Shown here piece by piece: positions 45,393 through 54,949 of a stretch of 64,000 bases of DNA (position 1 is its first letter; every line of letters starts with the position of its first letter). Position numbers and translations under genes: made by a program. The DNA lies in the NCBI RefSeq assembly GCF_000340215.1, contig NW_006921532.1, forward strand, positions 649,844-713,843. Direction: 5' to 3'. A model generated the notes under the pieces. That model was not told the DNA's origin, searched no databases, and saw only the letters and a program-made list of their open reading frames with translations. Origin of the DNA: Pseudocercospora fijiensis CIRAD86. Taxonomy: Eukaryota > Ascomycota > Dothideomycetes > Mycosphaerellales > Mycosphaerellaceae.

Positions 45393-46361
45393 ATTCCTTA
45401 CCTGCAACATGTCGGCTTGTTCTTGATTCTCGTCGGAGGACTGGTCACGATCATTGCTGTAGCGGCAATGCCTGCTCAACACGCCAGTAATAAGTTCGTA
45501 TGGGGAGATTTTCAGAACCTGACAGGCTGGCCAAACGGAGTTGCATTCTTGACTGGTGTTCTCAACGGTGCTTTCGCAATCGGAACTCCTGACTCTGTCT
45601 CGCATATGGCAGAGGAGCTGCCTAATCCCAGAGTCGATTTGCCCAAAGCCGTATTTGCTCAAGTTGGGCTCGGATTCATCACGGCTTTCGTCTTCGGCAT
45701 CGCGGTCTTCTATGGCATCAACGACCTCGACGCAGTGATTGGCAGCACGGGTTCCTTTCCACTGGGCGAGATCTATGCACAGGCAACAGGGAGCCGAGGT
45801 GCCACTTTCGGCCTTTTGCTGATCGTCTTCCTCTCCATTATGATATGTCCTGTGGGGACAGTGCTGATGCTTGGTCGTCTCTGGTGGGCCTTAGCACGAG
45901 ACAATGCAACACCATTCTCCGGCTTCTTCTCGAAAGTCAACGAGCGCCTATCCTGCCCGGTCCCCGCGACAATCTTCTGCTCCATCCTAACCACTGGATT
46001 TGGCGCGATTCAGTTGGGATCCAAAGTCGCCTTCACAGATCTTGTCGGCTCGTTCATCATCCTCACAACTGCATCATACTTCCTCGCATTCTTTCCGCAC
46101 CTACTCTCGAAGCGTTCTAACGTGCCCAAGGGACCGTTTTGGATGGGAAGTGCAGGGTATTTGGTGAATGGGATAGCGTCAACGCTCATCCTGTTCTTCA
46201 TCTTTTGGTTCTCATGGCCATACGCCAAGCCAGTGACGGTCAGCTTGATGAACTACAATTCTGTTAGTTTGGTAGGCTGCGTGGTTTTGACAGCGTTTTG
46301 GTGGATTGTGCACGGCATCAAGAACTATCCGGGCCCTAAGCTCGCGCAGCTGTACCTGTAG
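45393..46361 (+). pseudogene. Amino-acid/choline permease (APC family, HNM1-like), N-terminally truncated
   Basis: An open frame of about 320 codons covers only the C-terminal part of a fungal APC-family transporter that is usually about 500 residues: conserved FAIGTPDSVSHMAEELPNP, the helix around GLLLIVFLSIMICPVGTVLM, then RLWWALARDNATPFSGFFSKV and about five more membrane helices, ending at 46361. The nearest in-frame stop upstream is at 45390-45392, and no N-terminal helices are found between there and the transposon. Family members take up choline, GABA or amino acids at the plasma membrane. The first in-frame ATG (MPAQHASNKF, 45468) lies inside the protein, so a functional transporter is unlikely. 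Loss of the 5' half next to a 31-kb transposon suggests a rearrangement (inference). Confidence 0.75.
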
Positions 46362-46578
46362 GATGATGTTTCGTAGTCGCCTTCTGACTTTGCATGCCAT
46401 ATCAAGTACCGATCACGAGAAATAGCATCGCTGCGATTGCAAGAAAGCATCATTTCACCATTCTCCATTCGCCTGTGATATGTACACGAAGGCTGCGATT
46501 GAGCTGGAAAGCCATTGCAAGCCAGATGTATCCGTCCATCGCATCCAATCGTCCTCTATCGCTTCTGAGTCTTGACGT

Positions 46579-47049
46579 CTATTGATCCAACCTGGATGGA
46601 AAAGTTCCATTCTCTCTTTGGTCATCCCATCGCTCGCACCACGATGCCGGGCACAGGGATTTATAGGCTAGGTAGAACTGTAATCCACGTCAGCTATCCT
46701 GTCCCAATGCTATTCTACTCGTAGCGGCTCGCTCTGCTCGTACCTGGCGGCAAGGCTTGAAGTCCTCACCCTTGGCGAGGATGCACTTGTGGTAGTCGAC
46801 GTAGTTTTGCCAACAGTGCTTGGTTTGATTCTGGTTCGGGAAGCGGGCGTCGAAGCCTGGGTTATATCAGTATTTGTTCTCCTCATTCTCTCGCGATTTC
46901 GTTCGGTCGAGGGATAGTGGCAATGGGCTCACGTACCGGCTGCAGAACTTGTCAGTTGCTATCTATCTCATGGGGCGGCAAAGTAGGCATTGGAGCGTAC
47001 CTGTTACGAACTTGAAGGGCATGGTCACGCGCTCCTCATCGTCAGACAT
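46579..47049 (-). CDS. COX12: Cytochrome c oxidase subunit 6b (COX12)
   Basis: A small intermembrane-space subunit of respiratory complex IV. Exons (minus strand) are 47049-47001, probably a 3-nt exon at 46939-46937, 46856-46744 and 46677-46579. The joined protein has 87 residues (86 without the 3-nt exon), a normal length. It contains [25 protein letters not shown] with a CX9C pair, and [12 protein letters not shown] with a CX10C pair, the twin-Cys CHCH fold of this family, then [15 protein letters not shown]. There is no presequence, as expected for import through the MIA pathway. It is divergent from the B12D-like gene. Confidence 0.93.
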
Positions 47050-47293
47050 TTTGGCCGGATCTGTTCGGTGATTTGATGGGTAGATTGAGAGAAGTGCTTC
47101 GTCGCTGGAGGAGATGGTGGTTGTGGGGGTGGAGTGGTAGCGCTCTGGTGATGCATCATCTGAGCGAAGGTCAGGAAGGAACGAATCGCGGTTGCGGGAT
47201 TTGCCGCTGCCGAGCTCTTCACCTTGAACATTGAACAAGTCCAGCAGCTACAGCACAACGACAACTGACTCTCCACTCCGCTACCCACACACA
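47050..47293. promoter_or_regulatory. Shared divergent promoter of COX12 and the B12D/NDUFA4-like gene
   Basis: Only 244 bp separate the two start codons, so both promoters must lie here or overlap the genes. I see CT/CA-rich stretches near both starts but no motif that I can assign to a known regulator. Confidence 0.6.
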
Positions 47294-47717
47294 ATGCAGA
47301 CGACACGATTCGCCACCATGCTGCGCCAGCAGGCACCAACTCTCCGCAGCCGTGTCCAGCCATCTATCCGCATGCAGGCGAGGGGCTTCAGAACGACGCA
47401 GATCAGACAAGCCGTTCCGGTATGCATACATTCAGAGAAAGATCTGTAGGCTGCCTATGCTAACATCTAAATAGAAGGAAGAGCAGTCCGGTGTGTAATA
47501 TCCGCGAAGAGACACCGAAGGCCAAGAATTAATGCATGATATAGCCCATACTATTTCGCAGCGTCTCCGAACCCTCAAGAAGATCCCACCGGAGTTGATC
47601 CCTCTTGGTGTTGTCCTGGCAGCTGCCCTGATTGCTGCTGGCTATTCCATGACCAGAAAGCTTATGACCGATAAGACGCTCCGCCTTTCGAGACAAGGAA
47701 AGCAGGCAGAGCACTAG
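47294..47717 (+). CDS. B12D/NDUFA4-like (MLRQ) mitochondrial membrane protein
   Basis: Exons are 47294-47419, 47475-47490 (16 nt) and 47545-47717; the introns are 55 and 54 nt, and the joined protein has 104 residues. The N-terminus (MQTTRFATMLRQQAPTLRSR, then RGFRTTQIR) is a basic, Arg-rich mitochondrial presequence. The C-terminal half has the PELIPL motif and one membrane helix (GVVLAAALIAAGYSM), as in the B12D/NDUFA4 family first described as the complex I MLRQ subunit and later found with complex IV. The middle exon encodes only KEEQS. Its divergent pairing with COX12 fits a role in cytochrome oxidase. Confidence 0.82.
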
Positions 47718-48545
47718 AATGCAGTGTGAGCTGGGACGTAGGAGCTATTGTACAGATGCAGGACACGGACTCGGAATTCGGTTTGCGCCAATGAGGCCAA
47801 GAGAGAGGATAACATCAACTTTCCTATGTAGTGCACAATTGCACGGGTCCCGTGCTGTCACGCTACGCAGGCTGCCTTTTTGTTCATTGTTGCATTTACG
47901 GGACGCGGATATCACGTTGCAAGTCTGCACTTGACAACTGACAGAGTCGCTCCCACGTTGGACCTGCGATACTGCAACATCACAATAGCAAACAATGCCA
48001 AGACCTTGGATTGGTCGTCGCAGTTGCCAGTGAGTGCTGGCTCCTCCCGGCTATACCAGTTTGGAAATCTGGCAACGATGTACACACGTGAATCACGATG
48101 ATGCTCCCAGGTCCTCGCAATCTACGCTTTCGAGCCGACTTACGGAGACGGGATTGCGTTTTAGGGACGATAAACGCAATGGCACTCACAAAGCTCACAC
48201 AGCTAGATGCTTACCCTGGGTCTTCGTTATCAGAGCTCAGGATTCGATGCACTGCGGGAGGTAGCGCATGCGCGATGGTGGCTACGATGCTTGTGCAAGC
48301 TGCCAATCCACCGAAGCTGTACCTTGCTGTGGTGCCTGTACTGATCTCCTTGAATAGAATCGAGACTTATGTGGTGCTGCGAGACTGGCTGGCTTGCTCC
48401 AGGTCTTCACGGACAGGTACTAATCAAATGAAGATAAAGCACTCTGGGCGGGCTGGTCGTTCATGCGAAGGCACTCCTGAACAGCTACATCTCACTCTGC
48501 GCTCCAAACCCGACCTATTTTCTCTGCAGGATCTATCGAAGCAAG
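47718..48545. other. Intergenic region upstream of the LtrA-like gene
   Basis: 828 bp holding the 3' UTR of the B12D-like gene and the promoter of the LtrA-like gene. ORFs here (for example 48098-48703) overlap the next gene in another frame and show no domain. No repeat is seen. Confidence 0.5.
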
Positions 48546-50415
48546 ATGGACACGGAAACCGGTCTCTACCGAACTCCGCTCTCACAACACGACACCATCA
48601 ATCACGCTCCACACCACCCACAAGAAGAACCCATCCGCTCCGTCTCAACTCCCCGCACCCCAAAACAAACCCATCTCGACCCAAAATCCCACTTCCACCA
48701 TGATGCCGAACTCCTCTACGACCTCTTCTTCCTCGCCAACCTCACAGTCTTCACCTCCATGCACTCCGTCAACGACATCCCCACCCTAAAATCCTACATA
48801 GCATTCTTCTCCCTCCTCTGGCTCACCTGGTATCAAGTCTCCCTCTACGATGCCCGCTTCAGCACCAACAGTCTCATCGAGAGAATTTTCAAAGCTCTTC
48901 AACTCGGCGCAATGATGGGTTTCGCTGCTTGCGGTCCACAGTTCAATAACAACGAGATCAAGGACGAATACGGCGACCTCATCGGTGGAGATCCGTATCG
49001 AGGCGTTAGCCTCGTACTCATGGCGACACGACTCATCCTCGTCTGTCAATATCTCATGACGATTGTCTTCTTACGGAAGGAGAAAGCCAGTAGGATCCCG
49101 CTCGCAACGCTTTCTGCGATCTACGGCTTCACTGCGATCGTGTATTTCGGACTTTTCTGGAGTTTCAAGCTGGATTCCAAAGTCGTGGGGAATTATTCTT
49201 GGGTGGGTTTTTATGTTCTCGGGGCGTTTGAAACGATTTTGGTGACGATGTTGAGTTCGCTTTGGCCGGTGCTTGGTCCGAAAAGTGGACAGGTGATGCA
49301 GAGGATGGGGTTGCTTACGCTTATTGTGCTTGGGGAGGGGGTGATTGGCATCGCGCGGCAAGTAAGTATCTTACCATGAAAGTTCCCCTCGTGAACACAG
49401 GTCGCTGATTCCATCACCTAGTGCGGGCTTATCCTGAGAGCGTCAACTTTCTCCTTTGAAGGCTCCGTCGTGGGCTCCGTTGCTTCTGCAGTCTTGATTA
49501 TTTACTGTGCGTACCTGATCTACTTTGATTGGACTAAAGAGCACTTTGTCGGGACCGCGAAGCAACAGGTCTGGCTGCTGCTACATTTCCCACTACACCT
49601 CCTTCTGGCGCTCGCTGTCGAAGGTGTCAGCTGGTGCATCACATGGCGAGCCGCTGAGGTCAAGGTCAAGTGGCTCTACAAACAAGCCGAAAAGTGGTTC
49701 ACATACAACAGCCGCGATGGCTCTCAAATACTTGCTTCCAACGCCGACCAGCTGGATCAATTCACTTCTCAAGTTATTAACGATACATTCACCACGGCCC
49801 GCAGCCCGTCCCAGGCGTCTTTGGCTACAGACATGCGTGAAATTGCACGAGAATGCATGCCCTTGATTAGGAATCAGTCAAACTGGGACAGCGGTGTGGA
49901 TACGGGTCGTAATGCCATGACGAACGTCACTAATGCCGACCACCTTTCTCTTTTGACCGTTGCCGGCTTTAACGCCCAGGGCTTCGACTTGACGTCCGGT
50001 CGTGTCGACACACTTGCACCCGAATCAAGCCTTGTCAACTTCAAAACAACATTCATCTACACCTTCGTATCCACCGGCCTGATCATCATAATCTGCACCC
50101 TAATGGCCGCACTGAGCAAGAAAAAGAAAACCCCTCTCCATTGGCTCGGACTCGGCATAAGTGCCGCCATCGGCATCTTCCTCTGGTAATAACACAACAC
50201 CTACAACTCCCACAACTCCCTCATCAATCGCTAACACGATCACCAGCGCCTTCGTCATGCTCGCCTCCGGCGTCCCCAACAATCCCAACGCCGTGAACCA
50301 AAAGTTTAACAAGCGATACACCCAGTTCATTCAAAGCCCATGGATTCTTCCGATCATCGCTCTCTCTCTCCTCCTTGGCAAGAATCTCCCTCGTCTTCGA
50401 GCCTTGGTGGCTTGA
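48546..50415 (+). CDS. LtrA-like multipass membrane protein (low temperature requirement A family)
   Basis: Exons are 48546-49361, 49422-50185 and 50247-50415, with introns of 60 and 61 nt, giving 582 residues. After a hydrophilic N-terminus (about 50 residues) comes HHDAELLYDLFFLANL, matching the start of the bacterial and fungal LtrA family, and then about a dozen hydrophobic helices. These include ATRLILVCQYLMTIVFL, GVIGIARQCGLIL across the first splice site, and ALSLLLG near the end. Without the second intron the protein would stop at 50190 and lose the last two helices. Family function is poorly known; the bacterial founder was linked to growth at low temperature. It is probably an integral membrane protein of unknown substrate. 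Confidence 0.85.
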
Positions 50416-51266
50416 AAAATTTCTCCTGCTAATAAATCCTTGATAGTCGTCTTCCTCAATAATTCTGCCCCGATTATACCGAAAGCAGAGAAACATGACC
50501 GTGATAGTGATCGGGGGAGGAGGAGGAGTAGTAGCAGCAGTAGTAAGTTGATTCTATCTCTCGAATTATCTGCTGTAATCTAGCAGCCATAGTCAAGAGC
50601 TCCCGCTCACCTTCACAGGTGAGGATACTCGCCCAACTCAAAACTTACCAGCCCACCCACCCAGCCAAGTGAATTCTGGAGCTGAGGGGAGTAAGCTGGC
50701 ACCTGGACTTCATCATTCTGAAAATGAGAAGATGAAGAATCCTGCCGATCGTCAAGTGGTATGAGAGGTTATGGATGATGAAAGGGACATGGGAGTGAAA
50801 GCCGATTGATTACACTTTGGAGGTTCTTCTGTTGAATAATTGCGAGGCGTTTGCTCTGGCGTCATGGTAGTGTATCTGCATGATTTGATATTGTAGTATT
50901 CTGTCGACATGTTGTTCGTTCGTTCTTTCTGGCTCGAGAATGGCAGTCCGTCTGTGAGAGGGTGGGTATATCTGCGCCCAAAGTTCGATTCTCTCGCTGG
51001 CTTTGCTTCGATACATCTTCGCCCACCTGATGAGTGAGGCGTCGTACGAAGAAGTGCTTTGGGATGGCTTCTGATGTCGTCCGAAACGGGGTGGTTCCTT
51101 GGCGCTTTGATTGGCTGCCAAGGCGGCTGCACTGCACTCCCTTTCCTTCCACCAAATTGCTACTGTATGTACTGCAGTCCCACGCTCGTGCTATAAGCAA
51201 TGCAGACAACTCCCGTGCAGTCCTGCGGTGCTTGTCCTTGGTGAGGAAGAAGCGTGGTGAGCGTGG
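50416..51266. other. Intergenic region between the LtrA-like and phytase-like genes
   Basis: About 850 bp. A short purine repeat (gggggaggaggaggag near 50513) is visible. No coding signal is supported; the minus-strand ORFs of 100-126 codons (50752-51209) have no domain. Confidence 0.45.
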
Positions 51267-52853
51267 ATGAGATTCCTCAAGCCGCCGCTGCTACTCGGCA
51301 GTGGCAGGCCTAGTTCTAGTCATCATGGCGGACGACATCAATATGCACTGCTTGACCAGCAGCAACGGCTTTGGAGCAGGGAAATCGGGGTACTGTTCAT
51401 TATGGTGGTGACTTTGGCAGCCGTCACGGCCCTTGTGGTATCCGGGTAGGAGTCCTTCACTCGCGTCGCTTGACGTGTATACTGACCAGCATGTAGATCT
51501 TTCGCCCATGCTCCTGCCTACGCGAAGGCCTCTGCCGGCTGTGATTCAGTTCAGTCAGGATACCAATGTCAACCGCAAATCTCACCCTTCTGGGGTCCAT
51601 ACAGTCCTTTCTTCAGCGTGCCCTCTAGCATCTCCAGCCATGTGCCACGCGGTTGCACAGTCACCTTTGCCAACATCCTGTCCCGTCACGGTGCCCGCGA
51701 TCCCACTGCTTCCAAGACAAAATTGTACAATGCCACCATCCAGAAGATCCATGCCAATACCGAACGCTATCCAGACAAATATGCCTTCCTCAAGGACTAC
51801 CAGTATGATTTGGGAGCTGACCAGCTTACGCTCTTCGGTGAGCAAGAGATGATCAACTCGGGAACCAAGTTCTATCAAAGATATGAGCTCCTTGCGAACC
51901 ACGTCACTCCCTTCATCCGGTCATCTTCTGAAGACAGAGTGCTGGAGTCCGCCTTGAACTGGACACAAGGCTTCCATAGTGCGAAGAAAGCCGATCCTCT
52001 CACACTCGGCCGCGATTCAGCATACCCGTATCCCATTGTCGTCATATCAGAGGCTGAAGGATCCAACAACACTTTGAGCCATGATCTTTGTACCTCCTTC
52101 GAGAACGGACCGGACAGCACAATTGCTGCGAATGCGCAGAAGACTTGGGCTGACACCTTCGTTCCGGCTATCCAAACTCGCATCAACAATGATCTGCAGG
52201 GCGCCAACTTGACGACCACTGAGATCATTTACTTGATGGATTTGTGTCCTTTCGACACAGTAGCATCTCCGAACGGCCGAGTCTCTCCATTCTGCGCGTT
52301 GTTTACAGAGACTGAGTGGCATCAGTATGGCTACTATGAGACATTGAACAAGTACTACGGCTACAGCTATGGCAATCCACTCGGTCCTACTCAGGGAGTC
52401 GGTTATGCCAACGAGCTGATTGCTCGCCTTACGAATAAGGCCGTGGACGATGCGACAAGTACGAACCACACCCTGGACGACAATCCCGCAACATTTCCCC
52501 TCCGTCGCGGCTTGTATGCAGATTTCAGCCACGACAACGACATGACTGCCATCTTTTCAGCTCTCGGTCTCTACAATGGCACAGAGCCACTATCGAACAG
52601 GACTCTGACAGAAGCGGACCACGCCAATGGCTTCAGTGCAGCTTACACCGTTCCATTTGCTGCGAGAGCTTACTTCGAAAAGATGCTCTGCGTGGGAAAG
52701 AGCGAGGAACAGGTCCGAGTGATCATCAATGATCGTGTTTTGCCACTGCAGCAATGCGGAGGAGACCGTCTCGGGCGCTGCTCCCTCGGCAATTTTGTGG
52801 ATAGTTTGGGTTTCGCGAAGAGTGGCGGTCATTGGGATCAATGTTTTACATAG
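51267..52853 (+). CDS. Phytase-like histidine acid phosphatase with N-terminal membrane anchor
   Basis: Exons 51267-51445 and 51497-52853, with a 51-nt intron, give 511 residues. The catalytic domain closely follows fungal 3-phytases: CDSVQSGYQC, ISPFWGPYSPFFS, the active-site RHGARDP (His124), GPTQGVGYANELIARLT, and the proton-donor motif HDND in FSHDNDMTAIF, with the family's Cys pattern kept. Such enzymes remove phosphate from phytate or other phosphomonoesters outside the cell. The N-terminus is not a normal signal peptide: about 40 hydrophilic residues precede one helix (VLFIMVVTLAAVTALVV, about 42-58), so it looks like a type II signal anchor. The start is the first ATG in the frame, and splicing joins the helix in phase to SFAHAPAYA. 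Several Asn-linked glycosylation sites (NNT, NHT, NGT) are present. Confidence 0.88.
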
Positions 52854-53175
52854 GTCTGCATGGTCTTTACTGCATCCAGTCGCGTAGCGGAGCTCGATAG
52901 TAGATCAACACAGCTGCAGAGCGGCCCCTTCCAGTTTGCATAGCAGTGACAGTATTCTATTCTGCCATTGGTGAAGACATCCCTGCGGTTCAAAGGAACG
53001 GCGTGGTGGCCTGACGAAGGCGCCGGGGACCTCAAGGTGGGGTGGGGCTAGAATATCTATACAATGCGGGGCTCAATGCATCGTATAAACAGAACGACAT
53101 CCCTTGGCAACGGAGAGAAAGAAAGGTTCTGACGGGGTCAAGAAAGCGACTTATTTACCATTCACACGATCAGCG
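52854..53175. other. Short intergenic region
   Basis: 322 bp between the phytase-like stop and the LovD-like start. The frame of the next gene is open back to about 53104 but has no ATG there. Nothing else is seen. Confidence 0.5.
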
Positions 53176-54528
53176 ATGGTGAACCAAAAGGCCCAAGATG
53201 CCGTCCAGCAGTCTCTCGACTCGGTGACTGGCAACAAGGAGACAGGTATTGCCGGCATCGTCTTCGTAGCAGTCGACAAATCCGGAAATCAAATCTGTGC
53301 CAATGCCTCTGGCCGCAAGGGCTTGAACAGCCCAAAGCCCATGGATTTGGACACAGTCTTCTGGATCGCTAGTTGCACGAAGCTCCTAGCAACCATGGCT
53401 TGCATGCAGGCTGTGGAGCGAGGAATTCTGAAACTCGACGATCATCAGCAGGTCTACAAGTTGTGTCCAGAGCTTGAGAAAGTGCAGGTTCTGAAGGAAG
53501 ACGGAACACTCGAGCCGAAGAAGAATGATATCACGTTAAGGATGCTGCTCACCCATACTTCTGGATTCGGATACGAATTGTACGTCTTTCCAGACGGCTC
53601 CAATCTTTTCACGCGGTACACTAACGCTTGGTACGACAGCTTCAACCCCAAACTGCGAGACTACGGCCGTCCCGTAGGCTTCGATGTTTTCCACGCAGAT
53701 ATCGGCGACATCCTCCGCATGCCACTCGTCCACCAGCCCGGCACAGTCTGGGAATACGGAATCGGCATAGACTGGGCCGGCATCGTCCTCCAGCGTGCAA
53801 CGGGCACCGGCCTCAACGACTGGATCACGTCACACATAACCGGTCCACTCGGCCTGAAAAACATCAACATGTTGCCCACAAAAGAAATGAAGCAGAATCT
53901 AGCATACATGCATCAACGATGGCCCGGGTCCTCGGAAGTCGAAGAGCGAGACCACATCTACCGCGAACCCCTCCTCGCAGAAACAGAAGCCGAGAAGAAA
54001 CGTCTCTTCCACTCCGGAGGCGCAGGAGCCTATGCCAAACCCACCGAATACGTCCAAGTCCTCGCCACGCTTTTGAACAACGGGCAAGGACCCAACGGTG
54101 CCCGGATTCTGAACCCCGAAACGGTAGACGAAATGTTCACGAACCAAATCCCAGAGGTAAATAAGCAAGTTACTTTTAACTTACTACTTATCCAACTAAC
54201 ACATCCCCCTCCCCAGCACCCCAACTTCGCCCGCCAAGGCATTCCAGCAGCAAAACCCGACCAAACGAATCCCGCTCCCGAACTCTACCCCCAAGAAGGC
54301 GACCCCCCGCAAGGCTGGGGTTTGAGTTTCATGCTCACGCAAGAACCCGGTGCGACGGGGAGAGGACGGAATACTGCGTGGTGGGCGGGGATTGCGAATT
54401 TGTTTTGGTGGGCGGATCGGGAGAGGGGGGTTGCCGGTATGATTGCTAGTCAGGTGATGCCGTTTGGGGATTTGAATGTTATGGGGCAGTGGGGGGCTTG
54501 TGAGGGGGCGGTTTATGCGTCGTTGTAG
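53176..54528 (+). CDS. Class C beta-lactamase-like serine hydrolase (LovD/EstB type)
   Basis: The first ATG in frame is 53176. Exons 53176-54156 and 54217-54528 give 430 residues, close to LovD-type acyltransferases. The SxxK motif SCTK is at 66-69 (Ser nucleophile, Lys base), the Tyr motif is in WEYGIGIDW (Tyr194), and HSGGAGA (about 279-285) takes the place of the KTG box. LLTHTSGFGYE is the usual family stretch. There is no signal peptide, so it is probably cytosolic. Fungal relatives act as esterases or as acyltransferases on polyketides, but no polyketide synthase is present here, so the substrate is open. The 60-nt intron has no in-frame stop, so retaining it would add 20 residues. Confidence 0.85.
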   Translation: MVNQKAQDAVQQSLDSVTGNKETGIAGIVFVAVDKSGNQICANASGRKGLNSPKPMDLDTVFWIASCTKLLATMACMQAVERGILKLDDHQQVYKLCPELEKVQVLKEDGTLEPKKNDITLRMLLTHTSGFGYELYVFPDGSNLFTRYTNAWYDSFNPKLRDYGRPVGFDVFHADIGDILRMPLVHQPGTVWEYGIGIDWAGIVLQRATGTGLNDWITSHITGPLGLKNINMLPTKEMKQNLAYMHQRWPGSSEVEERDHIYREPLLAETEAEKKRLFHSGGAGAYAKPTEYVQVLATLLNNGQGPNGARILNPETVDEMFTNQIPEVNKQVTFNLLLIQLTHPPPQHPNFARQGIPAAKPDQTNPAPELYPQEGDPPQGWGLSFMLTQEPGATGRGRNTAWWAGIANLFWWADRERGVAGMIASQVMPFGDLNVMGQWGACEGAVYASL

Positions 54529-54949
54529 AATTAATAGGGGGATGTGATGTGATGTGTTGTGTTGTGTGAGATTTTTATATATATATATATCGTTTTTTTT
54601 TGGGATAGCTATACCATACTTGAGTTCTCTTATTCAAAGAGCCAGCCTGTCGCTTCTCACTAGCATGTATGTTGTTTGCTTGAGAAGACCGATTCTTCCA
54701 GATGAATGGATTGATATTTCCTTCCAGATCCTTACAGTAGGGGATTCTATCATCAGCACATTCCAAACAAAACAACCTCCAATCTCCTCGAACAGAACAG
54801 ACCTAAATAAAAAAAAAATCCGATTGAACAACCAAAAAAAAAAAAAAAAAGGAAAATCGTCTCTGCAAAGCGACTCATCATCATCATTCTCATCAAAAGC
54901 TAGAAAGAAATACTGTAGAACTAGCTATTGTAATACAAAGTTCAAATTT
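54529..54949. other. Convergent intergenic region with low-complexity tracts
   Basis: It lies between two convergent stops. It contains a TA dinucleotide run followed by a T run (about 54576-54601), and A runs at about 54809-54818 and 54834-54850 (17 A). No gene is supported. Confidence 0.6.
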
